DNA from: JBBQWR01 sp038210495
GTDB taxonomy: Bacteria > Planctomycetota > Planctomycetia > Pirellulales > DATAWG01
Assembly: GCA_038210495.1 (NCBI GenBank)
Contig: JBBQWR010000001.1
Span: forward strand, 62,001-126,000
Reading direction: 5' to 3'
Length of the DNA stretch: 64,000 bases
Shown piece by piece: positions 1-9,071 of the stretch. A model generated the notes under the pieces. The model made no database searches. It was not told the origin of the DNA and worked only from the letters and a program-made list of their open reading frames with translations. Every line of letters starts with the position of its first letter. Position 1 is the stretch's first letter. The position numbers and the translations under genes are program-made.

Positions 1-151
1 AAGCCGACGTGATGTTCAGCGTGTTCTCGATGCCGAACGAGAATTCCTTGATTTCGAACCAGCCCGTAAACGTCTTATCGGTGCTCTCGCCTTCGATGGC
101 CTCCGAGGCGCCAGCGGCTGGGGTGAACTTGACAAATGCGTCAAACGCCAT
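1..151 (-). CDS. hcp: Hcp-like type VI secretion tube protein, partial
   Basis: Only the first 50 codons are inside the window; the gene runs off the left edge. The protein begins MAFDAFVKF, followed by a Gly/Ser/Glu-rich loop and then FTGWFEIKEFSFGIEN. This matches the N-terminal beta strands of Hcp proteins, which form the hexameric inner tube of the type VI secretion system (T6SS). The ATG is at 151. The gene lies downstream of tssB and tssC on the same strand, the common tssB-tssC-hcp order, and this context supports the call. Its full length and C-terminal half cannot be seen. Confidence 0.85.
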   Translation of the reverse strand, partial: MAFDAFVKFTPAAGASEAIEGESTDKTFTGWFEIKEFSFGIENTLNITSA

Positions 152-262
152 GATCGAACTCCTTTGAAATCAGTAAAGCTATTGGGGAGAGGGAGTATCG
201 GATGTGAACCACAAGCGAAGACGAAACTCGCCGCAAAGCGCGAGTCTCGCCCCGTAACGAAT

Positions 263-1741
263 TTAGCCACCCTTTTTCGGAACTTCAGCCACCAACCGCA
301 TCGACGTGGTGAGAGCTTCCAACTGGTAATGCGGCCGCAAATAAGCCACCGCTTCGTACCAACCCGGCCGGCCTTCGACTTCGCGAACTTCGACCTTCGC
401 ATCGGCCAAGGGGAACTTGGCTTTCGTCTCGTCGCTCGCGCCGTTCGGATCGCACACGAAGTTCTGAATCCAGTCGTTGAGCCACTGGGCACAATCCTTC
501 GTCTCCATGAAGGAGCCGATCTTATCGCGGGCCATGACCTTCAGGTAGTGGGCAAACCGCGCCACGCAGAGGATCAAATTGAATTTGGCCGACAGCTCGG
601 CGTTGGCATTGGCGTCGGGATCGAAATACGTCTTCGGCTTCTGGGCCGATTGAGCCCCCATGAACACGGCGTAGTCGGTGCCCTTGGCGTGGATCAGCGG
701 CAGGAAGCCCAGGTTCGACAACTCGAATTCGCGACGATCCGTGACCGCCACTTCGGTCGGGCACTTCATCGCTATATCGCCGTCGTCGGTCGGGAACGTG
801 TGAACCGGCAAACCCTCGACTCGGCCCCCACCTTCGACGCCCCGGGTGCGGGCGAACCAGCCCCACTTCGAGAATGCGTCGGTGATCCGGGCCGCATAGG
901 TCCACGCGGCGTTCATCCACAAATACTTGTCGTGATCCTTGCCATCGACGAACTCTTCGAAGTTGAATTCCTCGACCCGCTTGAACTCGGCGCCGTAGGG
1001 CAATCGGCCGAGCACATTCGGTAGCGTGAGACCCACGAATCGCGAGTCTTCCGATTCGCGGAACGATTTCCACGCGGCGTATTCGACGCTGTCGAAGATC
1101 TTGGTCAAATCGCGAGGATTGGCTAGTTCGGTGAAATTATCGAAGTTGAACATCTTCGGGCTTGCCGCGGCGACGAACGGGGCATGCGAGGCAGCGGCCA
1201 CGTTCGAGATCATCTTCAGCAGGCTGATGTCTTCCGGTCCACGTCCGAAGTCATAGTCGCCCACGAGCATGCCGTATGGCTGGCCACCGAGTTGGCCGTA
1301 TTCTTCTTCGTAGATCTTCTTGAACAGGGCGCTTTGATCGAATTCAGCGGCCTTTTCCAGGTCCTTGAACAGATCGCGCTTGCTGACGTTGAGTACGCGG
1401 ATCTTAAGGTTTTCGCCCGTCTCGGATTGATGCACTAGGTAGTGCAGCCCGCGCCAGGTCGATTCCAGTTTTTGGAATTCCGGCGTGTGGAGCACTTCGT
1501 TGAGCTGGGCAGTGAGCACCTGATCGATCTGAGCGATCCAATGCTTGACGTTGGCGTCCACCTCCTTGGAGATGATCTGCCCCGGCTTGACGACCTGGCC
1601 GAGAAATTGTTTGAAATAGTCCTTCGCTCGGGCGGCTTCCTGATCGGATTGCGGCCGCGTGGCGGAGATGACTTGATCCAAGAGGTCGACGGATTCGACG
1701 TCTTGGGCTGCTGCGCTGGAGACCTGTTCGGCACTACTCAT
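263..1741 (-). CDS. tssC: TssC, type VI secretion contractile sheath large subunit
   Basis: The product is 492 aa, normal for TssC (VipB/EvpB family). TssC forms the T6SS contractile sheath together with TssB. Family features are the N-terminal helical region (LDQVISATRPQSDQEAARA), the stretch STWRGLHYLV near residue 100, a central KWGWFARTRGVEGGG segment and the C-terminal FVCDPNGASDETKAKFPLADAKVEV. The reading frame could open 15 codons earlier at a TTG. The ATG at 1741 is preferred because an AAGGTG Shine-Dalgarno lies just upstream and MSSAEQ is a typical start. The gene sits between tssB, 72 nt upstream, and hcp, about 110 nt downstream. Confidence 0.95.
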   Translation of the reverse strand: MSSAEQVSSAAAQDVESVDLLDQVISATRPQSDQEAARAKDYFKQFLGQVVKPGQIISKEVDANVKHWIAQIDQVLTAQLNEVLHTPEFQKLESTWRGLHYLVHQSETGENLKIRVLNVSKRDLFKDLEKAAEFDQSALFKKIYEEEYGQLGGQPYGMLVGDYDFGRGPEDISLLKMISNVAAASHAPFVAAASPKMFNFDNFTELANPRDLTKIFDSVEYAAWKSFRESEDSRFVGLTLPNVLGRLPYGAEFKRVEEFNFEEFVDGKDHDKYLWMNAAWTYAARITDAFSKWGWFARTRGVEGGGRVEGLPVHTFPTDDGDIAMKCPTEVAVTDRREFELSNLGFLPLIHAKGTDYAVFMGAQSAQKPKTYFDPDANANAELSAKFNLILCVARFAHYLKVMARDKIGSFMETKDCAQWLNDWIQNFVCDPNGASDETKAKFPLADAKVEVREVEGRPGWYEAVAYLRPHYQLEALTTSMRLVAEVPKKGG

Positions 1742-1813
1742 ACGATGGCACCTTACGAGTGAAGTTGATTGCTGGCTATAGAACACTAGAGGAATGAGTT
1801 GGATCGGCCGTCG

Positions 1814-2326
1814 CTATTTGGCTTCCGCCGGATTGACGCCCATCTGTTCCGCCAGCTTCTTGGCCGCCTCGCTATTGTTCAAAACCTGCCCAAGGAGTTC
1901 CTCGAGCTTGTCGTTGCCTTCCATCTTGCTCATCAGTTGCGTGAGCCGCTTGCGCATTTCGAGTAAATCTCGCAGGGGGCCGATTTGCTCGGCGACCTTC
2001 GCCGGCTCGAAATCGTCCATGTGCTTGAAGTTCAACTCGACACCCAGCTTGCCTTCGCCCGTGATCTTGTTGTCGACCTTCATGGCGACGCGCGGGGCGG
2101 CCTTTTCCAGCACGCTATTGAAATTGTCGCGGTCGATGCTGACGACCTTGCGCTGCTTCAGCGGCGGCAGCTTTTCCTTCGGACTTCCCGACAGATCGGC
2201 CAATACGCCGACGACAAAGGGGAGCTCGGTCTTGACCATCGCCCCATTTGTTTCGACATCGTACGTGATTTGAACGCGTGGCCGGCGGACACGGTCCAAT
2301 TTATGCTGAGTACTCTCCCGCGACAT
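1814..2326 (-). CDS. tssB: TssB, type VI secretion contractile sheath small subunit
   Basis: The product is 170 aa, the usual size of TssB (VipA/ImpB family). The N-terminus HKLDRVRRPRVQITYDVET, the stretch ELPFVVGVLADLSG and the R-x-NFNSVLEKAAPRV region are diagnostic. TssB pairs with TssC to build the sheath that drives the Hcp tube. The C-terminus is a helical hairpin containing LLEMRKRLTQLMSKMEGN. The ATG at 2326 has a strong GGAGAGG Shine-Dalgarno 5 to 6 nt upstream. It is the first gene of the visible T6SS operon, so a promoter is expected in the spacer above it. Confidence 0.95.
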   Translation of the reverse strand: MSRESTQHKLDRVRRPRVQITYDVETNGAMVKTELPFVVGVLADLSGSPKEKLPPLKQRKVVSIDRDNFNSVLEKAAPRVAMKVDNKITGEGKLGVELNFKHMDDFEPAKVAEQIGPLRDLLEMRKRLTQLMSKMEGNDKLEELLGQVLNNSEAAKKLAEQMGVNPAEAK

Positions 2327-2691
2327 GGGGCCTCTCCGAAAAAGAACAACGGGTGGATGGACTGGCGCCGGCGATGCATGTCCGCGCGCGGTTCAAAGCG
2401 CGCGTATCAACCGGCGATTGCTCCTTTAGTTTAGCTCACGCTTCCGGACATTCCGGGGAATCAAGATTTGGCAAACTTGACGGCCTGACCAAGGTGGACC
2501 AAGCCGGCCAATTCGCTACAAGCTACCACGGCAACAGGTCATTGCCACTCGATCGAATCGCCCTAAGCCAAAAAAATCCGGTTGCGATGATTTTGCCGAA
2601 AGCAGCTTAGTCCGTAGTTTCAGCCAACAATCCCCGATTGTCAAGCGGATTAAGAGGGGATCGATTTCGGGCCGACAAACCGTCGCCAAGC
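2327..2691. other. spacer between tssB and the 3' end of nuoN
   Basis: These 365 nt separate the T6SS operon from the end of the nuo operon; both are on the minus strand. It should hold the tssB promoter and the nuoN terminator. I see no convincing sigma-54 or sigma-70 box and no T-tract hairpin. There is only a weak complementary pair (atcccc near 2629 and ggggat near 2655). ORFs read across it have no recognisable protein character. Confidence 0.5.
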
Positions 2692-4353
2692 TCACCGTCT
2701 GTCCCGGAATGGCCTTACCGGCGAGGCATCGCCTTGGTCTTCGTCGATCGGAACTTGAATGATGCCGCTCTCGCCAGGTGTCTTTCGCGCCAGTCGGCCC
2801 GCTTGCTGCGCGGCGGTGATGAACGGGCCGGGGAAGAGCCCGCAGGCGAGCACGAGCAGGCTGCATGAGACCATCGCCAGCCATGCGCCCGGCCCCCCTT
2901 CGGCTTTGACGGTTGTCACCGGCGAGCGGAAATACATGACCGCGACAATGCGCAGATAATACGCCATGCCGATCGCGGCGTTGATCGCCCCAATCACCGC
3001 CAGCCCGATGAACCACGGCCGAAGCGGATGCTCGGCGCCGCCGCCGCCCACATCGACACTGACGGCGCCGGAGAAGAGCGTCAGCTTGCCCCAGAAACCG
3101 GCCAGCGGCGGCACGCCCGCCAGACTGAACATCGAGATCGCCAGCGCAAGCGCTGGGAGCGGGCGCGATTTGCCCAGGCCGGCCAGTTCGTCGACGCCGT
3201 CGATCTGCCGCTCGCGCGAGCCCAGAAATTTCAGCGACGCGAACGCGCCGATCGTCGAGAGACAATAGACGAATAAGTAGAACAGCGACGTTCCCACGCC
3301 GCTGATCGGATCGCCCGAATGTGGCTCGGGCGGCAACGTCGAACCGCCGCCCGGATTAATCGCCAGATTCGCCAGCCCCACCGCGACGCCGATCAGCAGA
3401 TAGCCGCCATGCGCTATCGACGAATAGGCCAACAGCCGCCGCACGTTATCCTGCCAGAGGGCCAACACGTTGCCGAGCGTCATCGTGAGCACCGACATCA
3501 CGAGCGCCACGCGCCACGCCAATTCCTCTTGCCCGGGCATCGCGAACACGACCACCCGAATCAGCGCGAGCAGCCCGGCGATTTTCGGTAGCGTCGAGAG
3601 CAGCCCAGCATTGAGATTGCTCGTACCTTGGTAGACATCCGGAGCATAAAAATGAAACGGCGCCGCAGTGAGCCGAAAGCCGAGGCCGGCGAAGATCAGC
3701 AATAGCGCCACCGGCGCGAGTTTGGCCACGACGCCCACATCGGCGCCGGCGGGGCCGCGCAGATGCCGGGCGATCTCGTCAAGCTGGGTCGAGCCCCCCA
3801 GGCCGTAGAGGAAGCTAAAACCGTACAAGAGCAGCGCCGAGGACAATACGCTTAGGAAAAAATACTTCGCGGCCGCTTCCTGGCCGTGCGCGTCGCGCCG
3901 ACCCACGTAAAGCACGACATACGTCGGAATCGACACAAGCTCGAGGCCCAAAAATATCAGCACCAAATCGAAACCGGTCGCGACGAGCATCAGCCCGGCT
4001 AGGATCAACACCAGCGAACCAACGTACTCGGCCGCCGGCTTGACGTTGCTATGGGAGGCGGTCATCACCAGCAGCAACCCGAATAGGAGAATCGCCCAGC
4101 GGGCCATGTGCCCCAGCACATCGACGACGATCGGTCCAGACAACGTCGTCGTTGGATGATGCCATGGCGACGGGAGCCGGTGCAGCAGGCCTTGCAGAAG
4201 CAGCACGGCGGCCGCGACGAGAATCGCGCCCCCCGCAGTCGTGGCCGGGGAGAACTGTTTGGGAAAGAACGCTCCCATCAAATAGATGAGCGTGGCCGCG
4301 GCAAGCAGCACGATCTCGGGCAGCAGGAAATATAGAGTATCGGTCGTCGTCAT
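2692..4353 (-). CDS. nuoN: NADH-quinone oxidoreductase subunit N
   Basis: The product is 553 aa, longer than the roughly 485 aa of the E. coli protein. It is a polytopic antiporter-like membrane subunit of complex I and one of its proton-pumping modules. The signature region lies in YFFLSVLSSALLLYGFSFLYG, APFHFYAPDVYQGTSN and LLAYSSIAHGGYLL, a typical NuoN series. The C-terminal tail (about 45 residues, PGESGIIQVPIDEDQGD) is hydrophilic and probably cytoplasmic. Its ATG overlaps the nuoM stop by 4 nt, so the two are translationally coupled. It is the last gene of the nuo operon. Confidence 0.96.
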   Translation of the reverse strand: MTTTDTLYFLLPEIVLLAAATLIYLMGAFFPKQFSPATTAGGAILVAAAVLLLQGLLHRLPSPWHHPTTTLSGPIVVDVLGHMARWAILLFGLLLVMTASHSNVKPAAEYVGSLVLILAGLMLVATGFDLVLIFLGLELVSIPTYVVLYVGRRDAHGQEAAAKYFFLSVLSSALLLYGFSFLYGLGGSTQLDEIARHLRGPAGADVGVVAKLAPVALLLIFAGLGFRLTAAPFHFYAPDVYQGTSNLNAGLLSTLPKIAGLLALIRVVVFAMPGQEELAWRVALVMSVLTMTLGNVLALWQDNVRRLLAYSSIAHGGYLLIGVAVGLANLAINPGGGSTLPPEPHSGDPISGVGTSLFYLFVYCLSTIGAFASLKFLGSRERQIDGVDELAGLGKSRPLPALALAISMFSLAGVPPLAGFWGKLTLFSGAVSVDVGGGGAEHPLRPWFIGLAVIGAINAAIGMAYYLRIVAVMYFRSPVTTVKAEGGPGAWLAMVSCSLLVLACGLFPGPFITAAQQAGRLARKTPGESGIIQVPIDEDQGDASPVRPFRDRR

Positions 4354-6137
4354 TGCGCTGTGCGTGATGGTTCATGTTGGGCCTTGGCATCGTCGCTCGC
4401 GACGACCACCGGAGGAGTAGTGGCGGCCCGTACTACCACTGACTTTGAGGAGGGCGTGCCGTAGTGATCCTGAAACGGTCGCTCGATTGGACCGGCGATC
4501 TTTTTCACGGCGGGAGCAATCGTCTTGAGCACCGTATTAGGCACGACGCCAATCCAAACGGCCAGCACGGCCAGCGGCGCGAGCGCCAAGATTTCGCGCA
4601 AGTTCAGATCGCGGACGGACGAGGGCGGAAGCGGCCTAGGTGCATGATGACCGTCCGCATCGGCGCCGCTGTGAGCCGTTAGGGCCGCATGAGTGTGGGC
4701 CGATTCGTAAGCGTGCCCCGCTCCGTGATCGGCCGGTTCTTTGAGCGGGCCAAAAAATACCCGCTGCACTAGCCATAGCATGTACCACGCGCCCAGCACG
4801 ACTCCCGACACGGCCAGCACGGCGATCGCGAGCAGTTGATATTTCAGCCCGGGCGGCGATTGCAGCCAGCCCCGCTGAAACGCTCCGAGCAAGATCATGA
4901 ACTCGCCGGCGAAACCGTTCAGCCCCGGTAGTCCGATGCTCGAAAACGTAAACAGCAGCATGAAAAAAGCCAATCGCGGCAGCCGCCGAGCAAGCCCGCC
5001 GAGGTCGTCGATCCGCCGCGTGTGGTAGCGGTCGTAGAGCATGCCGATCAACGCGAACAGCGCGCCGGTCGAAATGCCGTGATTGAGCATCTGCAAGACG
5101 CCTCCTTCGAGGCCGACCGAATTGAGCGCGAAAATCCCCAGCATCACAAAACCCATGTGACTGACGCTGGAGCAGGCGATCAATCGCTTCATGTCCGTTT
5201 GAGCGAGAGCGAGTAGGGCCCCGTACACAATCCCGATCACCGAAAGCCAGAGCAGCCAAGGCAAGCAGATCGCGGCAGCCTCGGGCAGCATCGAGAGATT
5301 GAACCGCAAGAAGCCGTAACAGCCGATCTTGAGCAAAATGCCGGCCAGCAGCACGCTGCCCGCCGCTGGCGCCTGCGTGTGGGCGAGCGGCAACCAGGTA
5401 TGCAGCGGGAACAGCGGCACCTTGATCGCGAAACCGGCGAATAACGCCAGGAAGACGAGCAATTGCAGATGGTAGTGCGCGGCGTCGTTGGGAAGTGGGT
5501 GCGTGGCCAGCGCGGCGGTCAGCTTGGGAATCGAATACGTCAACTCGCCGGACGCCGAGTATTGCCAGAGCACGATCGTGAGCAGCCCGAGGAACGTCAG
5601 CACGCTGCCGGCGAACGTGAACAGGAAAAATTTCACCGCCGCCTGCCGCCGATCTTCGCTGCCCCAAATGCCGATCAAGAAAAACAGCGGAATCAGCGTG
5701 AACTCAAAAAAGACGTAAAACAAAATAATGTCCCGGGCCGCGAAGACGCCGAGCATCCCCGAGAGCAGCAAGAGCAACATCGCATAGAAACCGGCCGGGC
5801 GGTCTGAGATGCTCTCCCAGCTAATCAGCACGGCCGAGAAGGTCAGCAGGGCCGCCAATCCAAACAGCCAGATGCTGAGGCCGTCGAGCCCCACGCTGAA
5901 CTGGACGTTGATCGGAGAGTATTCGCCCAGCCAGTTAAAGTCGGTGGCGGCGAACGCGCCCGCCATCGGCTCGCCATGCGGGAATTTGGCGACCAGGATG
6001 CCCGCTGCGGCGAGCGTGATCAGCGACGTCATCAGGGCGCTTCGCCGGACGGAATTTCGCCCCAAGCTCGAGCCGAGCATTACCAGCCCGGCGCCGAAGA
6101 CCGGAAAGAAAATCGTTGCAAGCAGCAGAGCACTCAT
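4350..6137 (-). CDS. nuoM: NADH-quinone oxidoreductase subunit M
   Basis: The product is 595 aa. It is the second antiporter-like proton-translocating membrane subunit of complex I. Landmarks are FYVFFEFTLIPLFFLIGIWG (with the conserved membrane Glu), FPLHTWLPLAHTQAPAAGSV, KRLIACSSVSHMGFVMLG and a NuoM-like C-terminal antiporter half. A His-rich hydrophilic segment (YESAHTHAALTAHSGADADGHH, near residues 490-510) interrupts the last membrane helices; this looks like a lineage-specific loop. The ATG is at 6137. The stop codon overlaps the nuoN start as ATGA. Confidence 0.96.
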   Translation of the reverse strand: MSALLLATIFFPVFGAGLVMLGSSLGRNSVRRSALMTSLITLAAAGILVAKFPHGEPMAGAFAATDFNWLGEYSPINVQFSVGLDGLSIWLFGLAALLTFSAVLISWESISDRPAGFYAMLLLLLSGMLGVFAARDIILFYVFFEFTLIPLFFLIGIWGSEDRRQAAVKFFLFTFAGSVLTFLGLLTIVLWQYSASGELTYSIPKLTAALATHPLPNDAAHYHLQLLVFLALFAGFAIKVPLFPLHTWLPLAHTQAPAAGSVLLAGILLKIGCYGFLRFNLSMLPEAAAICLPWLLWLSVIGIVYGALLALAQTDMKRLIACSSVSHMGFVMLGIFALNSVGLEGGVLQMLNHGISTGALFALIGMLYDRYHTRRIDDLGGLARRLPRLAFFMLLFTFSSIGLPGLNGFAGEFMILLGAFQRGWLQSPPGLKYQLLAIAVLAVSGVVLGAWYMLWLVQRVFFGPLKEPADHGAGHAYESAHTHAALTAHSGADADGHHAPRPLPPSSVRDLNLREILALAPLAVLAVWIGVVPNTVLKTIAPAVKKIAGPIERPFQDHYGTPSSKSVVVRAATTPPVVVASDDAKAQHEPSRTAQ

Positions 6138-6289
6138 GAGGGCCGTTTCGGATTGATCGTTTTAATTAACATTAGGTCGCGACTTTTGGCATTGAAACCA
6201 CTCTCTGGGGCTTCGGCGAGAACGCCTCCGGCCCCGGGCGCCCAGACTCTTTTTGCAACCACTAAATCACTCGAAATCAGTTCTAAAAA
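6138..6289. repeat. nuoL-nuoM spacer with GC-rich dyad
   Basis: This 152-nt spacer inside the operon holds an imperfect GC-rich dyad around 6208-6238 (ggggc ttcggcg / cgcctcc ggcccc). It is followed on the plus strand by cagactcttttt. It may act as a processing or stability hairpin in the nuo mRNA. No gene is visible. Confidence 0.4.
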
Positions 6290-8515
6290 TCAGTGCGGCC
6301 AAGCCACGAGCGCCCCGATCAACACGAGCAATCCCAGCACCATCGCGAGCGCGTAAAACTGCACGATTCCGTTTTGCAGCGATCGCAGCCAACTTCCCAC
6401 GAGCGGCGGAATCGCGCCAATCGAATTCACCAGCCCGTCCACCAGCCAGCGGTCCACGAAATTGCTGACGATCGCCAGCACCTGGAGCGGCCAAACGATC
6501 AGCACCGTGTAAATTGGGTCGAAGAAAAATTTGCCCTGGGAAAGCACGTACGCCGGCCGCATAGCCTTGGCGAGCCACTGGACTTGCCGGCGATCGCCGA
6601 GATACAGGAAGGCCGCGATCCCGATGCCCACGACGGCCACGACCGAACTACTGACGGCGACGAAATTATGAATTTCCTCGTGCGCCTCTTCCGTGCCGGG
6701 AGTCGTCGGCAACTGCTGCCACGCCAGCGACGGAGTCAATCGAATGAAGTCGCTAAAACTGTTCATCAGCCCAATGCCGACGACCGTCGCGCACACCGCC
6801 AAAATCACCAGCGGAATCGTCATCGACGGCGGCGACTCGTGGGCGTGATGGCCGGCCTCGGGCGGAATTCGCTGAGGCCCGAAGAACGTCATGAAAAACG
6901 CGCGGAACGTATACATGGCCGTCAGGCCGGCGGTCGCCAGGCCGATCGCAAACAGCGAGAAATAAAACTTGGCCGCGGTGAGACCGGCGATTCCAAACAC
7001 GCTCGCCGAGCCCGCGTCCTGGCCGCGCTCGTAAAGCGTGGCCAAAATGCCGTCCTTGCTCCAAAAACCGGCGAACGGGACGACACCCGCGAGCGAAAGA
7101 CACCCGATCAAAAACGTCCAAAACGTGATCGGCATCACTCGCCGCAGACCGCCGAACCGCCGCATGTCGATCACGCCCCCCATGCCGTGCATCACGCTGC
7201 CGGCGCCGAGAAATAGCAGGGCCTTGAAGAACGCATGGGTGAACAAGTGGAACATGCCAAAGATCACGCCGGGCAGCACTCCGGCGCCGACGCTCAAAAA
7301 CATGTAGCCGAGTTGGCTGATCGTCGAATAGGCGAGCACTCGCTTGAGATCGTTTTGCGTCATGGCGATCAACCCCGCGAGCACGGCCGTGAAGCAACCC
7401 ACGAGCGCGACCACATGCAAGGCGTCTTGCCGAAACAGATCGGGCGCCGAAAAGAACAGAGGGGCGCAGCGCGCGATCATGTACACGCCAGCAGTGACCA
7501 TCGTTGCCGCATGAATCAGGGCGCTGACGGGCGTCGGCCCTTCCATCGCGTCGGGGAGCCAGACATGCAGCGGAAACTGGGCGCTTTTGCCGCAGGCGCC
7601 GAGAAGCAGCAGCAGACAGATCGCCGTGCCGACCGCGCCGCCGACGTAGCCCGCACCGGCCGGCGCAGAGAGGCGAGTCTGACCGAGCACACCGACGCTT
7701 TGAACGGTATCGGCGGCGGCAATATTAGATGATGGGTCGTTAGTTGATGAATCAGCCACGACGGCCGCTGATTCGTTGGAAGGCGCCGCTTTCAGCGTGT
7801 CGTGAAAATCGAGCGTGCCGTAGGTGCACCAAATCAGAAATAGACCCAGCCCGAACCCGAAATCGCCGACCCGATTGACCAGAAACGCCTTCTTGCCCGC
7901 CGCGGCGGCCTCTGGCTTTTGGTACCAAAATCCGACCAGCAGATAACTGCACAGCCCGACCGCTTCCCAAAACACGTACAGCAGCGCGAAATTGCTTACT
8001 GAGACGAGCATCGTCATCGAGAACACGAACAGCCCGATGTAGCTGAAGAATCGCCAATAGCCCGGGTCGCCGTGCATGTATCCGGCGCCATAGATGGCGA
8101 CCAGCGTCGAGATGAATGTGACCATGCACAGCATGATCGAGGTGAGCGGATCGGCCCGCAGCGTGACATCGATCGTGAACGAGCGACTTTGGTTGACCGG
8201 AATACTGGTGGCCGGTATTGCGCCGGCAACGCCAATCGGATCGGCCGGATAAGCGTCGGCCACGTCGGCCCAGCGCCACAGCACGAATGTCTCTTCGTAT
8301 CCCACATGGCCACCACCGGCCGCGTGGGCGCCATGCATCGAGTTCGAATTCACCTCTTTGAGAAGCAATAGGCTCACTAAAAACGACAAACCCAGCGCGA
8401 TCACCACCGGCAGATGGCTCCGGCCGCCAAGCATCCGGCCGAAGCAAGCGCAAATCACAGCCGCCGACAGCGGCAGCAGCGGGATCAGGATCAGCAGTGT
8501 TTTGATGTCGAGCAA
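6290..8515 (-). CDS. nuoL: NADH-quinone oxidoreductase subunit L
   Basis: This is the largest antiporter-like subunit of complex I and carries the long lateral helix. The frame is open from 8668, but the first 51 codons overlap nuoK and read through a tandem GGCGAGT repeat, so they are not real. The likely start is TTG at 8515, giving LDIKTLLILIPLLPLSAAV, a classic NuoL N-terminus, and a 741-aa protein. No nearby ATG fits. Landmarks are FWEAVGLCSYLLVGFW, FPLHVWLPDAMEGPTPVSALIHAATMV and KRVLAYSTISQLGYM. Two loops are enlarged: one near residue 60 (HGAHAAGGG) and one after the DFHDTL helix. Start confidence is lower than family confidence. Confidence 0.93.
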   Translation of the reverse strand: MLDIKTLLILIPLLPLSAAVICACFGRMLGGRSHLPVVIALGLSFLVSLLLLKEVNSNSMHGAHAAGGGHVGYEETFVLWRWADVADAYPADPIGVAGAIPATSIPVNQSRSFTIDVTLRADPLTSIMLCMVTFISTLVAIYGAGYMHGDPGYWRFFSYIGLFVFSMTMLVSVSNFALLYVFWEAVGLCSYLLVGFWYQKPEAAAAGKKAFLVNRVGDFGFGLGLFLIWCTYGTLDFHDTLKAAPSNESAAVVADSSTNDPSSNIAAADTVQSVGVLGQTRLSAPAGAGYVGGAVGTAICLLLLLGACGKSAQFPLHVWLPDAMEGPTPVSALIHAATMVTAGVYMIARCAPLFFSAPDLFRQDALHVVALVGCFTAVLAGLIAMTQNDLKRVLAYSTISQLGYMFLSVGAGVLPGVIFGMFHLFTHAFFKALLFLGAGSVMHGMGGVIDMRRFGGLRRVMPITFWTFLIGCLSLAGVVPFAGFWSKDGILATLYERGQDAGSASVFGIAGLTAAKFYFSLFAIGLATAGLTAMYTFRAFFMTFFGPQRIPPEAGHHAHESPPSMTIPLVILAVCATVVGIGLMNSFSDFIRLTPSLAWQQLPTTPGTEEAHEEIHNFVAVSSSVVAVVGIGIAAFLYLGDRRQVQWLAKAMRPAYVLSQGKFFFDPIYTVLIVWPLQVLAIVSNFVDRWLVDGLVNSIGAIPPLVGSWLRSLQNGIVQFYALAMVLGLLVLIGALVAWPH

Positions 8516-8516
8516 G

Positions 8517-8546
8517 GTCGGGTGGCGAGTGGCGAGTGGCGAGGGC
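8517..8546. repeat. tandem GGCGAGT repeat between nuoK and nuoL
   Basis: Three consecutive copies of the 7-mer ggcgagt, with a fourth partial copy, lie immediately upstream of the inferred nuoL TTG start and downstream of the nuoK stop at 8553. Because of it there is no recognisable Shine-Dalgarno for nuoL. Confidence 0.7.
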
Positions 8547-8552
8547 GATCGA

Positions 8553-8996
8553 TTACACGTGATGACGGTGGGCCAATTCTTCGGTGTCTTCGACCGGTCG
8601 AACCCCGGCGGGCGAGAGATGGGGCCACGACTGCCGCGCGTCGCGCGATTCGGGCACTTCGGTTTCAATATGCGCGGCGACGCTGCTCTCGCGCAGGTCG
8701 TGCCAGGCGTCGATATCCAGCTTGCCGTTGCGATGATAGAGCATGAGCACCAGCGCCAAGGCGATCGCCGCCTCGCAGGCCGCCACCGTCAGACTGAAGA
8801 TCACCAGGATCTGGCCTCCCCAGTCGTTGCGGAATCGGCCCCAGGCAATCAGGCTAATCGAGACCCCTTGCAGCATCATCTCGGCCGCCAGGAACATGAC
8901 GATCATGTTGCGACGCGTGAGAAAGCCGACTAGCCCCAGGCCAAACAGCGCGGCGCCGACCAGCAGCGAATTAATCAGCAGGCCCGATTCATCCAT
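8553..8996 (-). CDS. nuoK: NADH-quinone oxidoreductase subunit K, C-terminally extended
   Basis: The product is 147 aa. The first 100 residues are a normal NuoK with three membrane helices: LLVGAALFGLGLVGFL, NMIVMFLAAEMMLQGVSISLIAW (the membrane Glu of the proton channel is in AAEMML) and VIFSLTVAACEAAIALALVLMLY (second Glu in ACEAAI). About 47 extra hydrophilic residues follow (DIDAWHDLRESSVAAHIETEVPESRD to the C-terminus), absent from the roughly 100-aa family standard. The ATG at 8996 has GGAG about 8 nt upstream. That same GGAG-to-ATG sequence is duplicated at the nuoJ 3' end. Confidence 0.95.
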   Translation of the reverse strand: MDESGLLINSLLVGAALFGLGLVGFLTRRNMIVMFLAAEMMLQGVSISLIAWGRFRNDWGGQILVIFSLTVAACEAAIALALVLMLYHRNGKLDIDAWHDLRESSVAAHIETEVPESRDARQSWPHLSPAGVRPVEDTEELAHRHHV

Positions 8997-9071
8997 GAGT
9001 TGGCTCCACGGCGTAGCAGTCGGGAGACGGGAGTCGGGAGTCGGGAGTGACGCTATTCATGAGTTGGCTCC
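8994..9071. repeat. 50-bp tandem repeat element flanked by a 14-bp direct repeat (nuoJ-nuoK junction)
   Basis: The sequence catgagttggctcc occurs at 8994-9007 and exactly again at 9058-9071. Between them lie 50 nt (9008-9057) containing cgggagacgggagtcgggag-type 7-8-mer tandem repeats. On the coding strand the duplicated 14-mer contains the nuoK Shine-Dalgarno and ATG at one end and the last codons of nuoJ at the other. This suggests an insertion that duplicated its target. Confidence 0.85.

Noticed and set aside
8516..8668. 51-codon N-terminal extension of NuoL
   Set aside because: It overlaps nuoK and runs through tandem GGCGAGT repeats; family N-termini start at LDIKTLLILIP.
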